The notes under the pieces: generated by a model
Told to the model about the DNA's origin: nothing
Seen by the model: only the letters and a program-made list of their open reading frames with translations
Database searches by the model: none
Source of the DNA: Comamonadaceae bacterium
GTDB lineage: Bacteria > Pseudomonadota > Gammaproteobacteria > Burkholderiales > Burkholderiaceae_C
Length of the DNA stretch: 6,582 bases
Direction: 5' to 3'
Assembly: GCA_947374485.1 (NCBI GenBank)
Contig: CANCCF010000218.1
Coordinates: 1-6,582 of the forward strand
Made by a program: the position numbers and the translations under genes
Part shown: positions 1 to 6,384 of the stretch, piece by piece
Numbering within the stretch: position 1 is the stretch's first letter
How the letters are laid out: the number at the start of each line of letters is the position of its first letter

Positions 1-1274
1 GGCAGCTGGGCATCGAAGGCTTTGACCAGTTTCAGGTCTTTGCGCTCGGCGCGCAGTTCCATCATGGAGGCCACGGCGCCCAGAAAATGGGGCAGGTTCA
101 GGTCGTTTTCCAGCAGCTCGATGCGGCCCGACTCGACCTTGGCCATGTCCAGCACCTCGTTGATCAGCGAGAGCAAATGGCTGCCGCTGTGGTTGATGAT
201 GTTGACGTATTCCCGGTTCACCCGGGAGAGGCTGCTGTCGTGCTTCATGACCTCGGCAAAGCCGATGATGGCGTTGAGCGGGGTGCGCAGCTCGTGGCTC
301 ATGTTGGCCAGAAAGCTGCTCTTGGCGCGCTCGGCCGCTTCCGCTGTTTCCTTGGCGCGGCGCAGGGCGTCGGAGGCCAGGCGCTCGGCCGTCACATCCC
401 AGTTCACGCCCAGCACCCGCAGCGTGCGGCCGTCGTCGCCCTCAAAGGCCTGCGCCAGGCCTTTGAGGTAGCGCGGCTCGCCGCTTTGCGTCGCCACGCA
501 AAACTCCTGCTCAAAGGGCGCACCAAAGGCCACGGTGGCCTGCCAGGCGGCGCGCACACGCGGGCGGTCGGCCTCCGTCACCAATTGCAGCCAGGCTTCG
601 GTGGTGGTGGCAAAACCGCCGGGGCGCCGGTCGTAGAGCGCGTGCATCTGCTCGTCCCAGTCCAGCCGCAGGCTGGCCATGTCCAGGCCCCACACCCCCA
701 CATTGCCCGCGCGCACCGCCAGCTGCATGCGCTCCTGCGACTGTTTGATTTGCTGGCTCAGCTCGTCAATGCGCCGCGCGGCCAGGCGCACCTCCATCTG
801 GTCCATCACCAGTTGGCCCAGGCACGCCAGGTCGTCGAGCTCGGCCTGCGTGACTTCGCGCGGCTTGGCGTCCAGGCAGCACAGCATGCCGAGGTTGAAG
901 TTGTCGTGGGTTTTGAGCGGCACGCCGACATAGAAGCGCAGGCCGAAGGAGCCCGCCACCAGCGGGTTGGTGAGCGAGCGCGGGTCTTCAATGGCGTTGG
1001 TCAGCACATAGGGCGAATCGCCCAGAATGCCCGAGGCGCACAGGCCCGGCTCGCGGTCGATTTGCGGCACGTCCACCCCGTGGTGGGACTTGAACCAGAT
1101 GCGGTCGGTGTCGACCAGGCTGATGATGGCAATGGGCACGCCAAACAGCTTGGAGGCCAGCTTGGTGACGTTGTCAAAGGTGCCGTCGGGCGGCGTGTCC
1201 AGGATGTCGTAGCGGCGCAGGGCCTGCAGGCGCTCGGCCTCGTTGGCGGGAATGATGGCTGGATCGACGACCAT
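1..1274 (-). CDS. GAF-PAS sensor histidine kinase, 3' end cut by window edge
   Basis: This is a signal-transducing histidine kinase read leftwards. 424 codons are present and no stop is reached, so the kinase core lies outside the window. Residues about 15-165 form a GAF domain of the type that starts ERLQALRRYDILDTPP and continues with GVPIAIISLVD and DRIWFKS. Residues about 180-300 form a PAS domain ending in a PAC-like NWDVTAERLA. A coiled linker leads to the HisKA dimerisation helix, where the H-box FLANMSHELRTPLNAIIG carries the expected phospho-accepting H327. The following VLDMAKVESGRIEL is the usual second HisKA helix. No transmembrane helix is seen, so the part visible is cytosolic. 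The ATG at 1272-1274 is chosen because AAGGGG lies 6 nt upstream. Many homologues of this layout continue into HATPase_c and receiver domains, so it may be a hybrid kinase, but that part cannot be seen. The signal sensed is unknown. Confidence 0.92.
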   Translation of the reverse strand, partial: MVVDPAIIPANEAERLQALRRYDILDTPPDGTFDNVTKLASKLFGVPIAIISLVDTDRIWFKSHHGVDVPQIDREPGLCASGILGDSPYVLTNAIEDPRSLTNPLVAGSFGLRFYVGVPLKTHDNFNLGMLCCLDAKPREVTQAELDDLACLGQLVMDQMEVRLAARRIDELSQQIKQSQERMQLAVRAGNVGVWGLDMASLRLDWDEQMHALYDRRPGGFATTTEAWLQLVTEADRPRVRAAWQATVAFGAPFEQEFCVATQSGEPRYLKGLAQAFEGDDGRTLRVLGVNWDVTAERLASDALRRAKETAEAAERAKSSFLANMSHELRTPLNAIIGFAEVMKHDSSLSRVNREYVNIINHSGSHLLSLINEVLDMAKVESGRIELLENDLNLPHFLGAVASMMELRAERKDLKLVKAFDAQL

Positions 1275-1280
1275 GGTGTG

Positions 1281-1286
1281 CCCCTT
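1281..1286 (-). promoter_or_regulatory. Ribosome binding site of the histidine kinase
   Basis: The minus strand reads AAGGGG, followed by six bases and then ATG. This is a strong Shine-Dalgarno match at good spacing and fixes the kinase start at 1274. Confidence 0.7.
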
Positions 1287-1303
1287 GTAATGTGTACTTA
1301 TTC

Positions 1304-1332
1304 ATACTACGGAGAACACCAAAAAAGAACAA
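1304..1332 (-). promoter_or_regulatory. Candidate sigma70-like promoter for the histidine kinase
   Basis: On the minus strand TTGTTC (1327-1332) and TAGTAT (1304-1309) are separated by exactly 17 bases. They match the -35 consensus at three of six positions and the -10 consensus at four of six. The segment from about 1285 to 1332 is markedly more A/T-rich than its surroundings, as expected for a promoter. It would start transcripts roughly 20-25 nt before the kinase ATG. The motif match is weak, so this is a suggestion only. Confidence 0.35.
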
Positions 1333-1362
1333 GCCAGCAACGCAAACCCGTGCGGAGTTGGC

Positions 1363-1382
1363 AAGCCGCCACCGGCTTTTTT
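1363..1382 (+). terminator. Hairpin plus T-run, terminator-like on the plus strand
   Basis: A perfect 6-bp stem AAGCCG/CGGCTT (1363-1368 with 1373-1378) with a CCAC loop runs into six consecutive T residues (1377-1382). Its polarity fits termination of rightward transcription. Read leftwards, the same hairpin is preceded by A residues and not followed by a U-tract, so it does not look like a good terminator for the lipoprotein gene that ends at 1437. No rightward gene is visible before it. The 162-bp gap 1275-1436 otherwise holds only the kinase promoter and ribosome-site candidates. Confidence 0.4.
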
Positions 1383-1436
1383 CAGCGTGTGGCGCACGCC
1401 GCGCCGGGCGGCGGCCAGCCCGCACCTGCCGTGGTG

Positions 1437-2087
1437 CTACTGTGGCTCGGCTGCCGCCACCTGCTGCAGCCAGCTTTCGAGCTGCAGGACCAGCGCGTCG
1501 GTGGCCTGCGCCAGGGCGCGCGCGCCACCGGCCGCATCGGCACTGCGGCTGGGCTGCTGCAGCACCAGCACGGTTTGCGCCAGGGCCCGGGCCGGGTTGC
1601 CGCTGCGCCCCAGGGTGGCGCGCACGCGCACCAGGGCGCTGCTGCTGGCTGGCGCATCAAACAGCTGGCTGAATTCCTCCAGCTCCACCCGCAGGGCCAG
1701 CGTGCCCGGGGCCACTGCGTCCAGCGGCGTGAGGACGTTGCGGCGTTGGCCGAGTTGCTCACGCAGGCGCTGGCGCAGCAACTGCGCCGGGGGCATGCTC
1801 CAGCGCGCCTGGGCGTAGGGGCGCAGCTGTTGTGCGTCGGCATATAACAGGCGGTAGAGCATGGCCGTGCTGTCCAGCGCAGACGCGGCCTCCACCTCGG
1901 CCAGCAGGAGCGGCGGCAGCGGCGCCATGCGGGTGGTGGCCTGCGGTGTGGTGGCGCCGGGGCCAAAGTCATAGATGGTCAGGCGCGCAGCGGGTGTGCT
2001 GCAGGCCGCCAGCGTGGCCAGCAGCAGCATGGCGGCCAAAGTGCGCGCGCAAGCGGCCAAGCCAGGTGGAAGACTGTACTTTTGCAT
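1437..2087 (-). CDS. ABC-type transport auxiliary lipoprotein (PqiC/YmbA-like)
   Basis: This 216-residue protein is the last gene of the MCE transporter operon. Its N-terminus is a lipoprotein signal: a short start, a hydrophobic stretch around residues 17-28 and the lipobox L26-A27-A28-C29 followed by Ser. That predicts export, lipidation at C29 and, since S30 is not an Asp retention signal, sorting to the outer membrane. The mature part starts with RLTIYDFGPG and fits the ABC_trans_aux (formerly DUF330) family, which includes E. coli PqiC. Family members work with MCE proteins and are thought to anchor or cap them at the outer membrane. The ATG at 2085-2087 lies 8 nt after the MCE gene's stop, and an AAGG just before it overlaps that TAA, suggesting coupled translation. 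An internal Met20 is a less likely start because it would remove most of the signal. The family call rests on lipobox, size, the YDFGP-like motif and context. Confidence 0.82.
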   Translation of the reverse strand: MQKYSLPPGLAACARTLAAMLLLATLAACSTPAARLTIYDFGPGATTPQATTRMAPLPPLLLAEVEAASALDSTAMLYRLLYADAQQLRPYAQARWSMPPAQLLRQRLREQLGQRRNVLTPLDAVAPGTLALRVELEEFSQLFDAPASSSALVRVRATLGRSGNPARALAQTVLVLQQPSRSADAAGGARALAQATDALVLQLESWLQQVAAAEPQ

Positions 2088-2095
2088 GGTGGGCC

Positions 2096-3094
2096 TTATT
2101 TCTCAGCCAGGGGTGGCGCAAAGCCGGGCTCGCCCGGGCCGGGCAAGGCAGCACCCCGGCCCAGCAAAAGGGACTGCGGCTGCTCGGCCAGGCCTTCGGC
2201 GACGCGGCCAAACTGGCGCACGGTGCGCGCCGCATCGTCACTGGTGCGGCTCAGGCGCGGCAGCAGGGTGGCATTCAGCGCGGTGCTGGTGGCAGCCAGG
2301 GCTTCGGTGCTGCGGGCGATCTTGTCGAGCGTGCCACCGGCCTCGTTCATGCGGGTGGTGGTGCGCCTGAAATTTTCGGCCGCACCCTTGACCACCTCGG
2401 CGCTGTCACGCAGGCGCTCGGCCGTTGTCTGGATGCTTTTGAAACTGGCCTCGGCCTGTGCGGCCACCCGTGGCAGGTTGGCGCTGCCCTCAGGGCCGTT
2501 GCCGCTGAGCACCTGGTCGGCATGGCGCGTGAGCCGGCCCAATTGGGCGGCGGCTTTGGACAGGTTGTTCACCGCCTCCACCATGGCCTGCTGCTTGTCC
2601 GGCTCCAGCAGGGTGTTGAGGCGCTGGCTGGCCTGGTCGAGCTGGCCCAGCATGTGGCCGCCCTGCTCGGTCAGGCGGGACACCAGACCCTGACGCATGG
2701 GGATGCGCGCCACGCGCGTGCTGCTGGTGGCCAGCGGCGCACTGGCCTCGTTGCTGTCGTCCAGCTGCACAAAGGCCAGGCCAGTCACGCCCTGGAAACC
2801 CAGGCTGGCAAAGGTGGTGATGGTGATGGGCGCGGTGTCGTTCACGGCAATGCGCACCAGCACGTTGCCGCGGGTTTGGGGGTCCAGCGCGATGCTGGTC
2901 ACGCGCCCGACCTGCACGCCTTTGTAGCGCACACCGGCCTGCGGCTGCAGGCCGGTGACGGCGTCCTTGCTCGAAATATCAAACAGGCGCTGGCCGCTGG
3001 TGTCGCGCGTGAGCCAGACCGCCAGGGCGATCAGCATGGCCAGCAGCAGCAGCACAAAGGTGCCTGCAGCCAGGGCGTGGGATTTGTTTTCCAT
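2096..3094 (-). CDS. MCE domain protein, MlaD-like substrate-binding subunit
   Basis: This 332-residue protein is the periplasmic lipid-handling subunit of the transporter. A single N-terminal membrane anchor spans residues about 9-28, with the sequence GTFVLLLLAMLIALAVWL. One MCE domain follows at about 37-118, including GVRYKGVQVGRVTSIALDP (residues 54-72), the hallmark segment of the family, and a later LGFQGVTGLAFVQL. Residues about 130-305 are long amphipathic helices rich in Ala, Leu, Gln and Arg, as in MCE proteins whose C-terminal helices assemble into a hexameric channel. It is much longer than E. coli MlaD (about 180 residues) and has only one MCE domain, unlike PqiB or LetB. The ATG at 3092-3094 has AGGAA four bases upstream and lies 12 nt after the ATPase gene's stop. 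It presumably forms a ring on the permease and moves phospholipids or a related lipid. Substrate and direction cannot be read from sequence. Confidence 0.9.
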   Translation of the reverse strand: MENKSHALAAGTFVLLLLAMLIALAVWLTRDTSGQRLFDISSKDAVTGLQPQAGVRYKGVQVGRVTSIALDPQTRGNVLVRIAVNDTAPITITTFASLGFQGVTGLAFVQLDDSNEASAPLATSSTRVARIPMRQGLVSRLTEQGGHMLGQLDQASQRLNTLLEPDKQQAMVEAVNNLSKAAAQLGRLTRHADQVLSGNGPEGSANLPRVAAQAEASFKSIQTTAERLRDSAEVVKGAAENFRRTTTRMNEAGGTLDKIARSTEALAATSTALNATLLPRLSRTSDDAARTVRQFGRVAEGLAEQPQSLLLGRGAALPGPGEPGFAPPLAEK

Positions 3095-3106
3095 CAGGTT
3101 CCTGTT

Positions 3107-3913
3107 TTACACGCCTTGCGGGCGCTTTGTCGATGGGCCCTGCAAGACTTCCATGGCCCGGTGGCCGCGCTCACCCAAAAAGAATTCGCGCACAAAGGGG
3201 TGGTCAAAGCGGATCGCCTCGCGCGGCGGCGCATCCACGATCACGTGCTTGTCGGCCACCACGGCAATGCGCGTGCTGAGCTCGAAAATCGTGTCCAGGT
3301 CGTGCGTGACCATCACCACCGTCAGGCGCAGCTCCTGGTGCAGCGAGCGCAGCAGGGTGCAAAACGCGTCGGACGCATCCGGATCCAGCCCGGCCGTGGG
3401 TTCGTCCAGCAACAGCAGTGGCGGGTCCATGATGAGGGCACGCGCCAGCGCCACGCGCTTGACCATGCCGCCCGACAGGTCGGCGGGCATCTTGTGCGCG
3501 GCCGACGGGTCCAAGCCGACCATTTGCAGCTTGACCATCGCCGTGTCATGGATCAGGGCCTTGGGGAGCGTGCCCAGTTCGCGCAAGGGGAAGGCAATGT
3601 TCTCCAGCACGGTAAAGGCCGAGAACAACGCGCCGTGCTGGAACAGCATGCCCACGCGGCTGGCGGCACCGGCGCGGCCCAGCTCGCTGGCCGGTTCGCC
3701 CAGCACCGTGACGCGACCACTTTGCGGCGTCTCCAGGCCCAGCATTTGGCGCAGCAGCACCGTCTTGCCGCTGCCCGAGCCGCCGACGATGGAGAGGAAT
3801 GCACCCTCGGCAATGGACAGGTTCAGGTCCTGGTGGATGACGGCGCGCACGCCGCGCGTGCTGAAGGCCGAGCACAGGTTTTCAATGGCAACAACGGGTG
3901 AAGCGGTGGTCAA
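3107..3913 (-). CDS. MlaF-like ABC transporter ATP-binding protein
   Basis: This 268-residue ATPase energises the MCE lipid transporter from the cytoplasmic face. All ABC motifs are intact: Walker A GGSGSGKT at residues 44-51, Q-loop Q92, signature LSGGMVKRVALARA at 146-159, Walker B LLLLDEPT at 166-173 with catalytic E171, D-loop GLD at 175-177, and switch His204 in VTHDLD. The Met after LSGG and the C-terminal FVREFFLGERG are typical of the MlaF/Ttg2A branch. The start is TTG at 3911-3913. No ATG or GTG precedes the Walker A motif in frame, and AAGGGGGTGG lies just upstream. The TTG overlaps the permease stop as TTGA, which suggests translational coupling. The match to the family is very clear. 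The symbol is left blank because this is not the canonical mla locus. Confidence 0.95.
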   Translation of the reverse strand: MTTASPVVAIENLCSAFSTRGVRAVIHQDLNLSIAEGAFLSIVGGSGSGKTVLLRQMLGLETPQSGRVTVLGEPASELGRAGAASRVGMLFQHGALFSAFTVLENIAFPLRELGTLPKALIHDTAMVKLQMVGLDPSAAHKMPADLSGGMVKRVALARALIMDPPLLLLDEPTAGLDPDASDAFCTLLRSLHQELRLTVVMVTHDLDTIFELSTRIAVVADKHVIVDAPPREAIRFDHPFVREFFLGERGHRAMEVLQGPSTKRPQGV

Positions 3914-5073
3914 AGCCCCACCCCCTTGAACAGCACCGCAAACAGCGCATCCACCAGAATCACCAGGGTGATGGAGGTGACCACCGAGGCCGTGGTGCCC
4001 TCACCCAGGCTCTGCGTGTTGGGCAGCACCCGCAGGCCAAAGTGGCAGCCGTTGAGTGCAATCAGCAGGCCAAACACCACCGACTTGGCCATCGCCAGCC
4101 ACAGGTTGCTGAGCTGCACCGCCTTCGGCAAGGCCACCAGAAAATATTCCGGCGACAGGCCCATGCTCAGGTCGGTGGCCAGCATGCCGCCCAGCAATGC
4201 GGCCGCCGTGGTCCAGGCCGCCAGCAGCGGCATCACCAGCGCCAGCGCCAGCGCGCGCGGCAGCACCAGGCGAGAGCCCCAGCGGATGCCCATGACGCGC
4301 ATGGCGTCGAGCTCTTCGGTCACGCGCATCACGCCAATCTGCGCGGTGATGGCCGAGCCCGAGCGCCCGGCAATCAGGATGGCGGCCAGCACCGGCCCCA
4401 ACTCCCGGATCAGCGCCAGCCCCAAAATGTTGACGATGAAGGCATCGGCGCCAAACTGGCGCAGCTGGCGCGCCATCAGGTAGGCCAGCACCACGCCCAC
4501 CAGAAAGCCCACCAGGGCGGTGATGGGCAAGGCGGTGGCGCCAATGCGGTAGATGTGGCCGGAGATGTCGCGCCAGGGCGCGCGGCTGGGGTCGCGCAGG
4601 AATTGCAGCAGGTCCAGAAAGAGCTGGCCGGTCAGGCGCAAGGCGCTAGCGGCATGGCTCTCCAGGCCCATCAGCCACGCCCCGAGTTGCATGAACAGCA
4701 CACGCAGGCCGCGCCGCACAGGCCGCGGCGCTGGCACCGTAAAGCGGGCCACACGGTTCAGGGTTGCGCGCTGCAGGTCCAGCACCAGCACGTGGCGCGG
4801 CCAGGCATGGCCCCAGGCGTTCCACAGCAGCTGCGCGCCGGTGTGGTCGAGCCGGCTGATCTGGCGCAGGTCCCAGCTGGCCTCCATGCGGGCAATTCCC
4901 TTGCGCGGCATGGAGTCTTCCAGCGCCGTCCAGTTCTCCAGCTGGGCCAGGGCTGCCGCACTCCAGCTGCCGTACAAGGTGAAGCTTTCGCCTTCTGCTG
5001 CGGCTTCCTTGACGATGCGGGGCTGGAGGTCTTGCACGGGCGCTTTGCGGGATGAAAAGAATATGCAGGGCAT
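3910..5073 (-). CDS. MlaE family lipid ABC transporter permease with fused N-terminal STAS domain
   Basis: This 387-residue inner-membrane protein is the first gene of the transporter operon. Residues about 28-112 look like a STAS domain, with SFTLYGSWSAAAL and then SWDLRQISRLDHTGAQLLW, equivalent to MlaB fused onto the permease. The MlaE permease follows from about residue 120 to the end. An interfacial helix precedes several hydrophobic helices, and the highly diagnostic ELGPVLAAILIAGRSGSAITAQIG spans 224-247, followed by MRVTEELDAM and a C-terminal LGEGTTASVVTSI. The ATG at 5071-5073 is preferred because AAGG lies seven bases upstream and it starts shortly before the STAS domain. The frame stays open far upstream, to about 6075, but that stretch is antisense to the antiporter and looks non-coding. 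Its stop overlaps the ATPase start. STAS-MlaE fusions of this length are known in proteobacteria, so the fusion itself is not new. Confidence 0.92.
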   Translation of the reverse strand: MPCIFFSSRKAPVQDLQPRIVKEAAAEGESFTLYGSWSAAALAQLENWTALEDSMPRKGIARMEASWDLRQISRLDHTGAQLLWNAWGHAWPRHVLVLDLQRATLNRVARFTVPAPRPVRRGLRVLFMQLGAWLMGLESHAASALRLTGQLFLDLLQFLRDPSRAPWRDISGHIYRIGATALPITALVGFLVGVVLAYLMARQLRQFGADAFIVNILGLALIRELGPVLAAILIAGRSGSAITAQIGVMRVTEELDAMRVMGIRWGSRLVLPRALALALVMPLLAAWTTAAALLGGMLATDLSMGLSPEYFLVALPKAVQLSNLWLAMAKSVVFGLLIALNGCHFGLRVLPNTQSLGEGTTASVVTSITLVILVDALFAVLFKGVGL

Positions 5074-5089
5074 GGTACTGCCTTGTGCC

Positions 5090-5101
5090 TGCTTGCAAGC
5101 A
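5090..5101. promoter_or_regulatory. Perfect 12-bp palindrome between divergent genes, possible operator
   Basis: TGCTTGCAAGCA is a perfect inverted repeat in the 39-bp gap (5074-5112) between the divergent starts of the permease and the antiporter. Its position and symmetry fit the binding site of a dimeric regulator acting on one or both units, and no regulator gene is adjacent in the window. No convincing -35/-10 pair was found here. TATTTT at 5102-5107 on the minus strand could be a -10 for the permease. Confidence 0.35.
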
Positions 5102-5112
5102 AAATACAGGCT

Positions 5113-6384
5113 ATGCAAACCCCGCTTGAACACAGCAGCCTGATGCAAACCGTGGGCGCCGCGCTGTTCGGCCTGGCCTTGCTGCACACCTTTTGCGCCA
5201 AGCAGTTCGAGCTGCTGGCGCACCGCCATCCGCGCCACGCCGGGCTGCTGCATTTGCTCGGCGAGGTGGAGGTGGTGTTTGGCTTCTGGGCCTTTGTGCT
5301 GGTGGCCAGCATGGCCCTGCTGGCCGGGGGCGAGCAGGCGATTGCCTATGCCGAGTCGCTGCAGTACACCGAGCCACTGTTCGTGTTTGTGGTGATGGTG
5401 GTGGCCGCCTCCAAACCGGTGCTGTCCATCGTGCAGCGCGTGCTGGGCTTTGTTGCGCGCCTGTTGCCCCTGCCCACGCCGCTGGTGCAGGCCTGGCTGG
5501 GTCTGGCGGTGGTGCCGCTGCTGGGTTCGTTGATTACCGAGCCTGCTGCCATGACCCTGGCTGCGCTGATGCTCAGCACCCAGATCTTCCGGGAGGGCAT
5601 ACCCGAGCCCCTGAAGTACGGCGCCCTGGGCGTGCTGTTTGTCAACATCTCCATAGGCGGCACCCTCACCTCGTATGCCGCACCGCCCGTGCTGATGGTG
5701 GCCGGCGCCTGGAACTGGGACACCGCCTTCATGGCCAGCACCTTCGGCGGGAAGGCGGCCCTGGCCGTGCTGGTAAATGCTACGGGCATTGCCTTTTTGC
5801 TGCGCACCCACCTGCGCCCGCACGAGGAGAGCGCGAGCCCAGATGATGCAAGCGTGCCGCTGTCGGTCAGCCTGATCCATCTGCTGCTGTTGGCGGGCGT
5901 GGTGGCGCTGGCGCACCACCCGGTGCTGTTCCTCGGCCTCTGTTTGTTTTTTCTGGGCTACCCCCCGGCCTATGCGCGCTACCAGAGCCCGCTGATCCTC
6001 AAAGAAGGCCTGCTGGTGGGCTTTTTTCTGGCCGGGCTGGTGGTGCTGGGCGGGCTGCAGCAGTGGTGGCTGCAACCCATTGTGTCGGGCCTGTCGCCCA
6101 CCGCCCTCTTCTTTGGCGCCGTGGGCCTGACGGCCATGACCGACAACGCCGCGCTCACCTACCTGGGCTCGCTGATCGAGGGCATATCGGCCACCTCGCA
6201 GTACATGCTGGTGGCCGGTGCCGTCACCGGCGGCGGCCTCACCGTCATTGCCAACGCCCCCAACCCGGCCGGTGTGGCGCTGTTGAAGAGCGGCTTCAAC
6301 GACGGCTCGATTGGTGCCCTCGGCCTGCTGCTGGGCGCCCTGCTGCCCACCTGTGTGGCCGCCGCTTTCTTTTTGCTCTTATGA
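5113..6384 (+). CDS. Putative Na+/H+ antiporter
   Basis: This 423-residue protein is almost entirely hydrophobic helices (roughly ten to twelve) and belongs in the inner membrane. Diagnostic segments are GSLITEPAAMT at residues 138-148, TAMTDNAALTYLGSLIEG at 340-357 and GGGLTVIANAPNPAG at 373-387. The TEP and TDN motifs, each near a GSLI, look like the two inverted-repeat half sites of ion-transporter-superfamily carriers such as NhaB or ArsB. They suit the family annotated as putative Na+/H+ antiporter (PF07399, from memory). It would exchange cations for protons, but transport activity and ion are inferred from family naming only. ATG 5113 is chosen. A TTG at 5083 would add ten residues, and Met11 (ATG 5143) is also possible because the Shine-Dalgarno site before 5113 is poor. 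Its stop overlaps the next gene's start, so the two are probably co-translated. Confidence 0.8.
   Translation: MQTPLEHSSLMQTVGAALFGLALLHTFCAKQFELLAHRHPRHAGLLHLLGEVEVVFGFWAFVLVASMALLAGGEQAIAYAESLQYTEPLFVFVVMVVAASKPVLSIVQRVLGFVARLLPLPTPLVQAWLGLAVVPLLGSLITEPAAMTLAALMLSTQIFREGIPEPLKYGALGVLFVNISIGGTLTSYAAPPVLMVAGAWNWDTAFMASTFGGKAALAVLVNATGIAFLLRTHLRPHEESASPDDASVPLSVSLIHLLLLAGVVALAHHPVLFLGLCLFFLGYPPAYARYQSPLILKEGLLVGFFLAGLVVLGGLQQWWLQPIVSGLSPTALFFGAVGLTAMTDNAALTYLGSLIEGISATSQYMLVAGAVTGGGLTVIANAPNPAGVALLKSGFNDGSIGALGLLLGALLPTCVAAAFFLLL

Noticed and set aside
1385..1399. Short inverted repeat GCGTG/CACGC after the hairpin
   Set aside because: It is a five-base stem in very G/C-rich sequence with no following T-run in either direction, so chance is the simplest explanation.
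87..1847. Open plus-strand frame of 586 codons
   Set aside because: It lies antisense to the kinase and the lipoprotein gene and crosses their promoter gap. Its translation is rich in His, Gln, Ala and Gly with no domain pattern, typical of a G/C-biased complementary frame.
1832..3901. Open plus-strand frame of 689 codons
   Set aside because: It is antisense to three clear transporter genes. The composition is low-complexity His/Gln/Arg/Ala and no family is recognisable, so it is treated as a shadow despite its length.
3898..5055. Open plus-strand frame of 385 codons
   Set aside because: It is antisense to the permease and extremely rich in Gln, His, Arg and Ala. No hydrophobic core or motif is seen.
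5074..6075. In-frame upstream extension of the permease by 334 codons
   Set aside because: The extension runs antisense to the antiporter and is His/Gln-rich without domains. The STAS domain begins just after the ATG at 5073, which has its own ribosome site.
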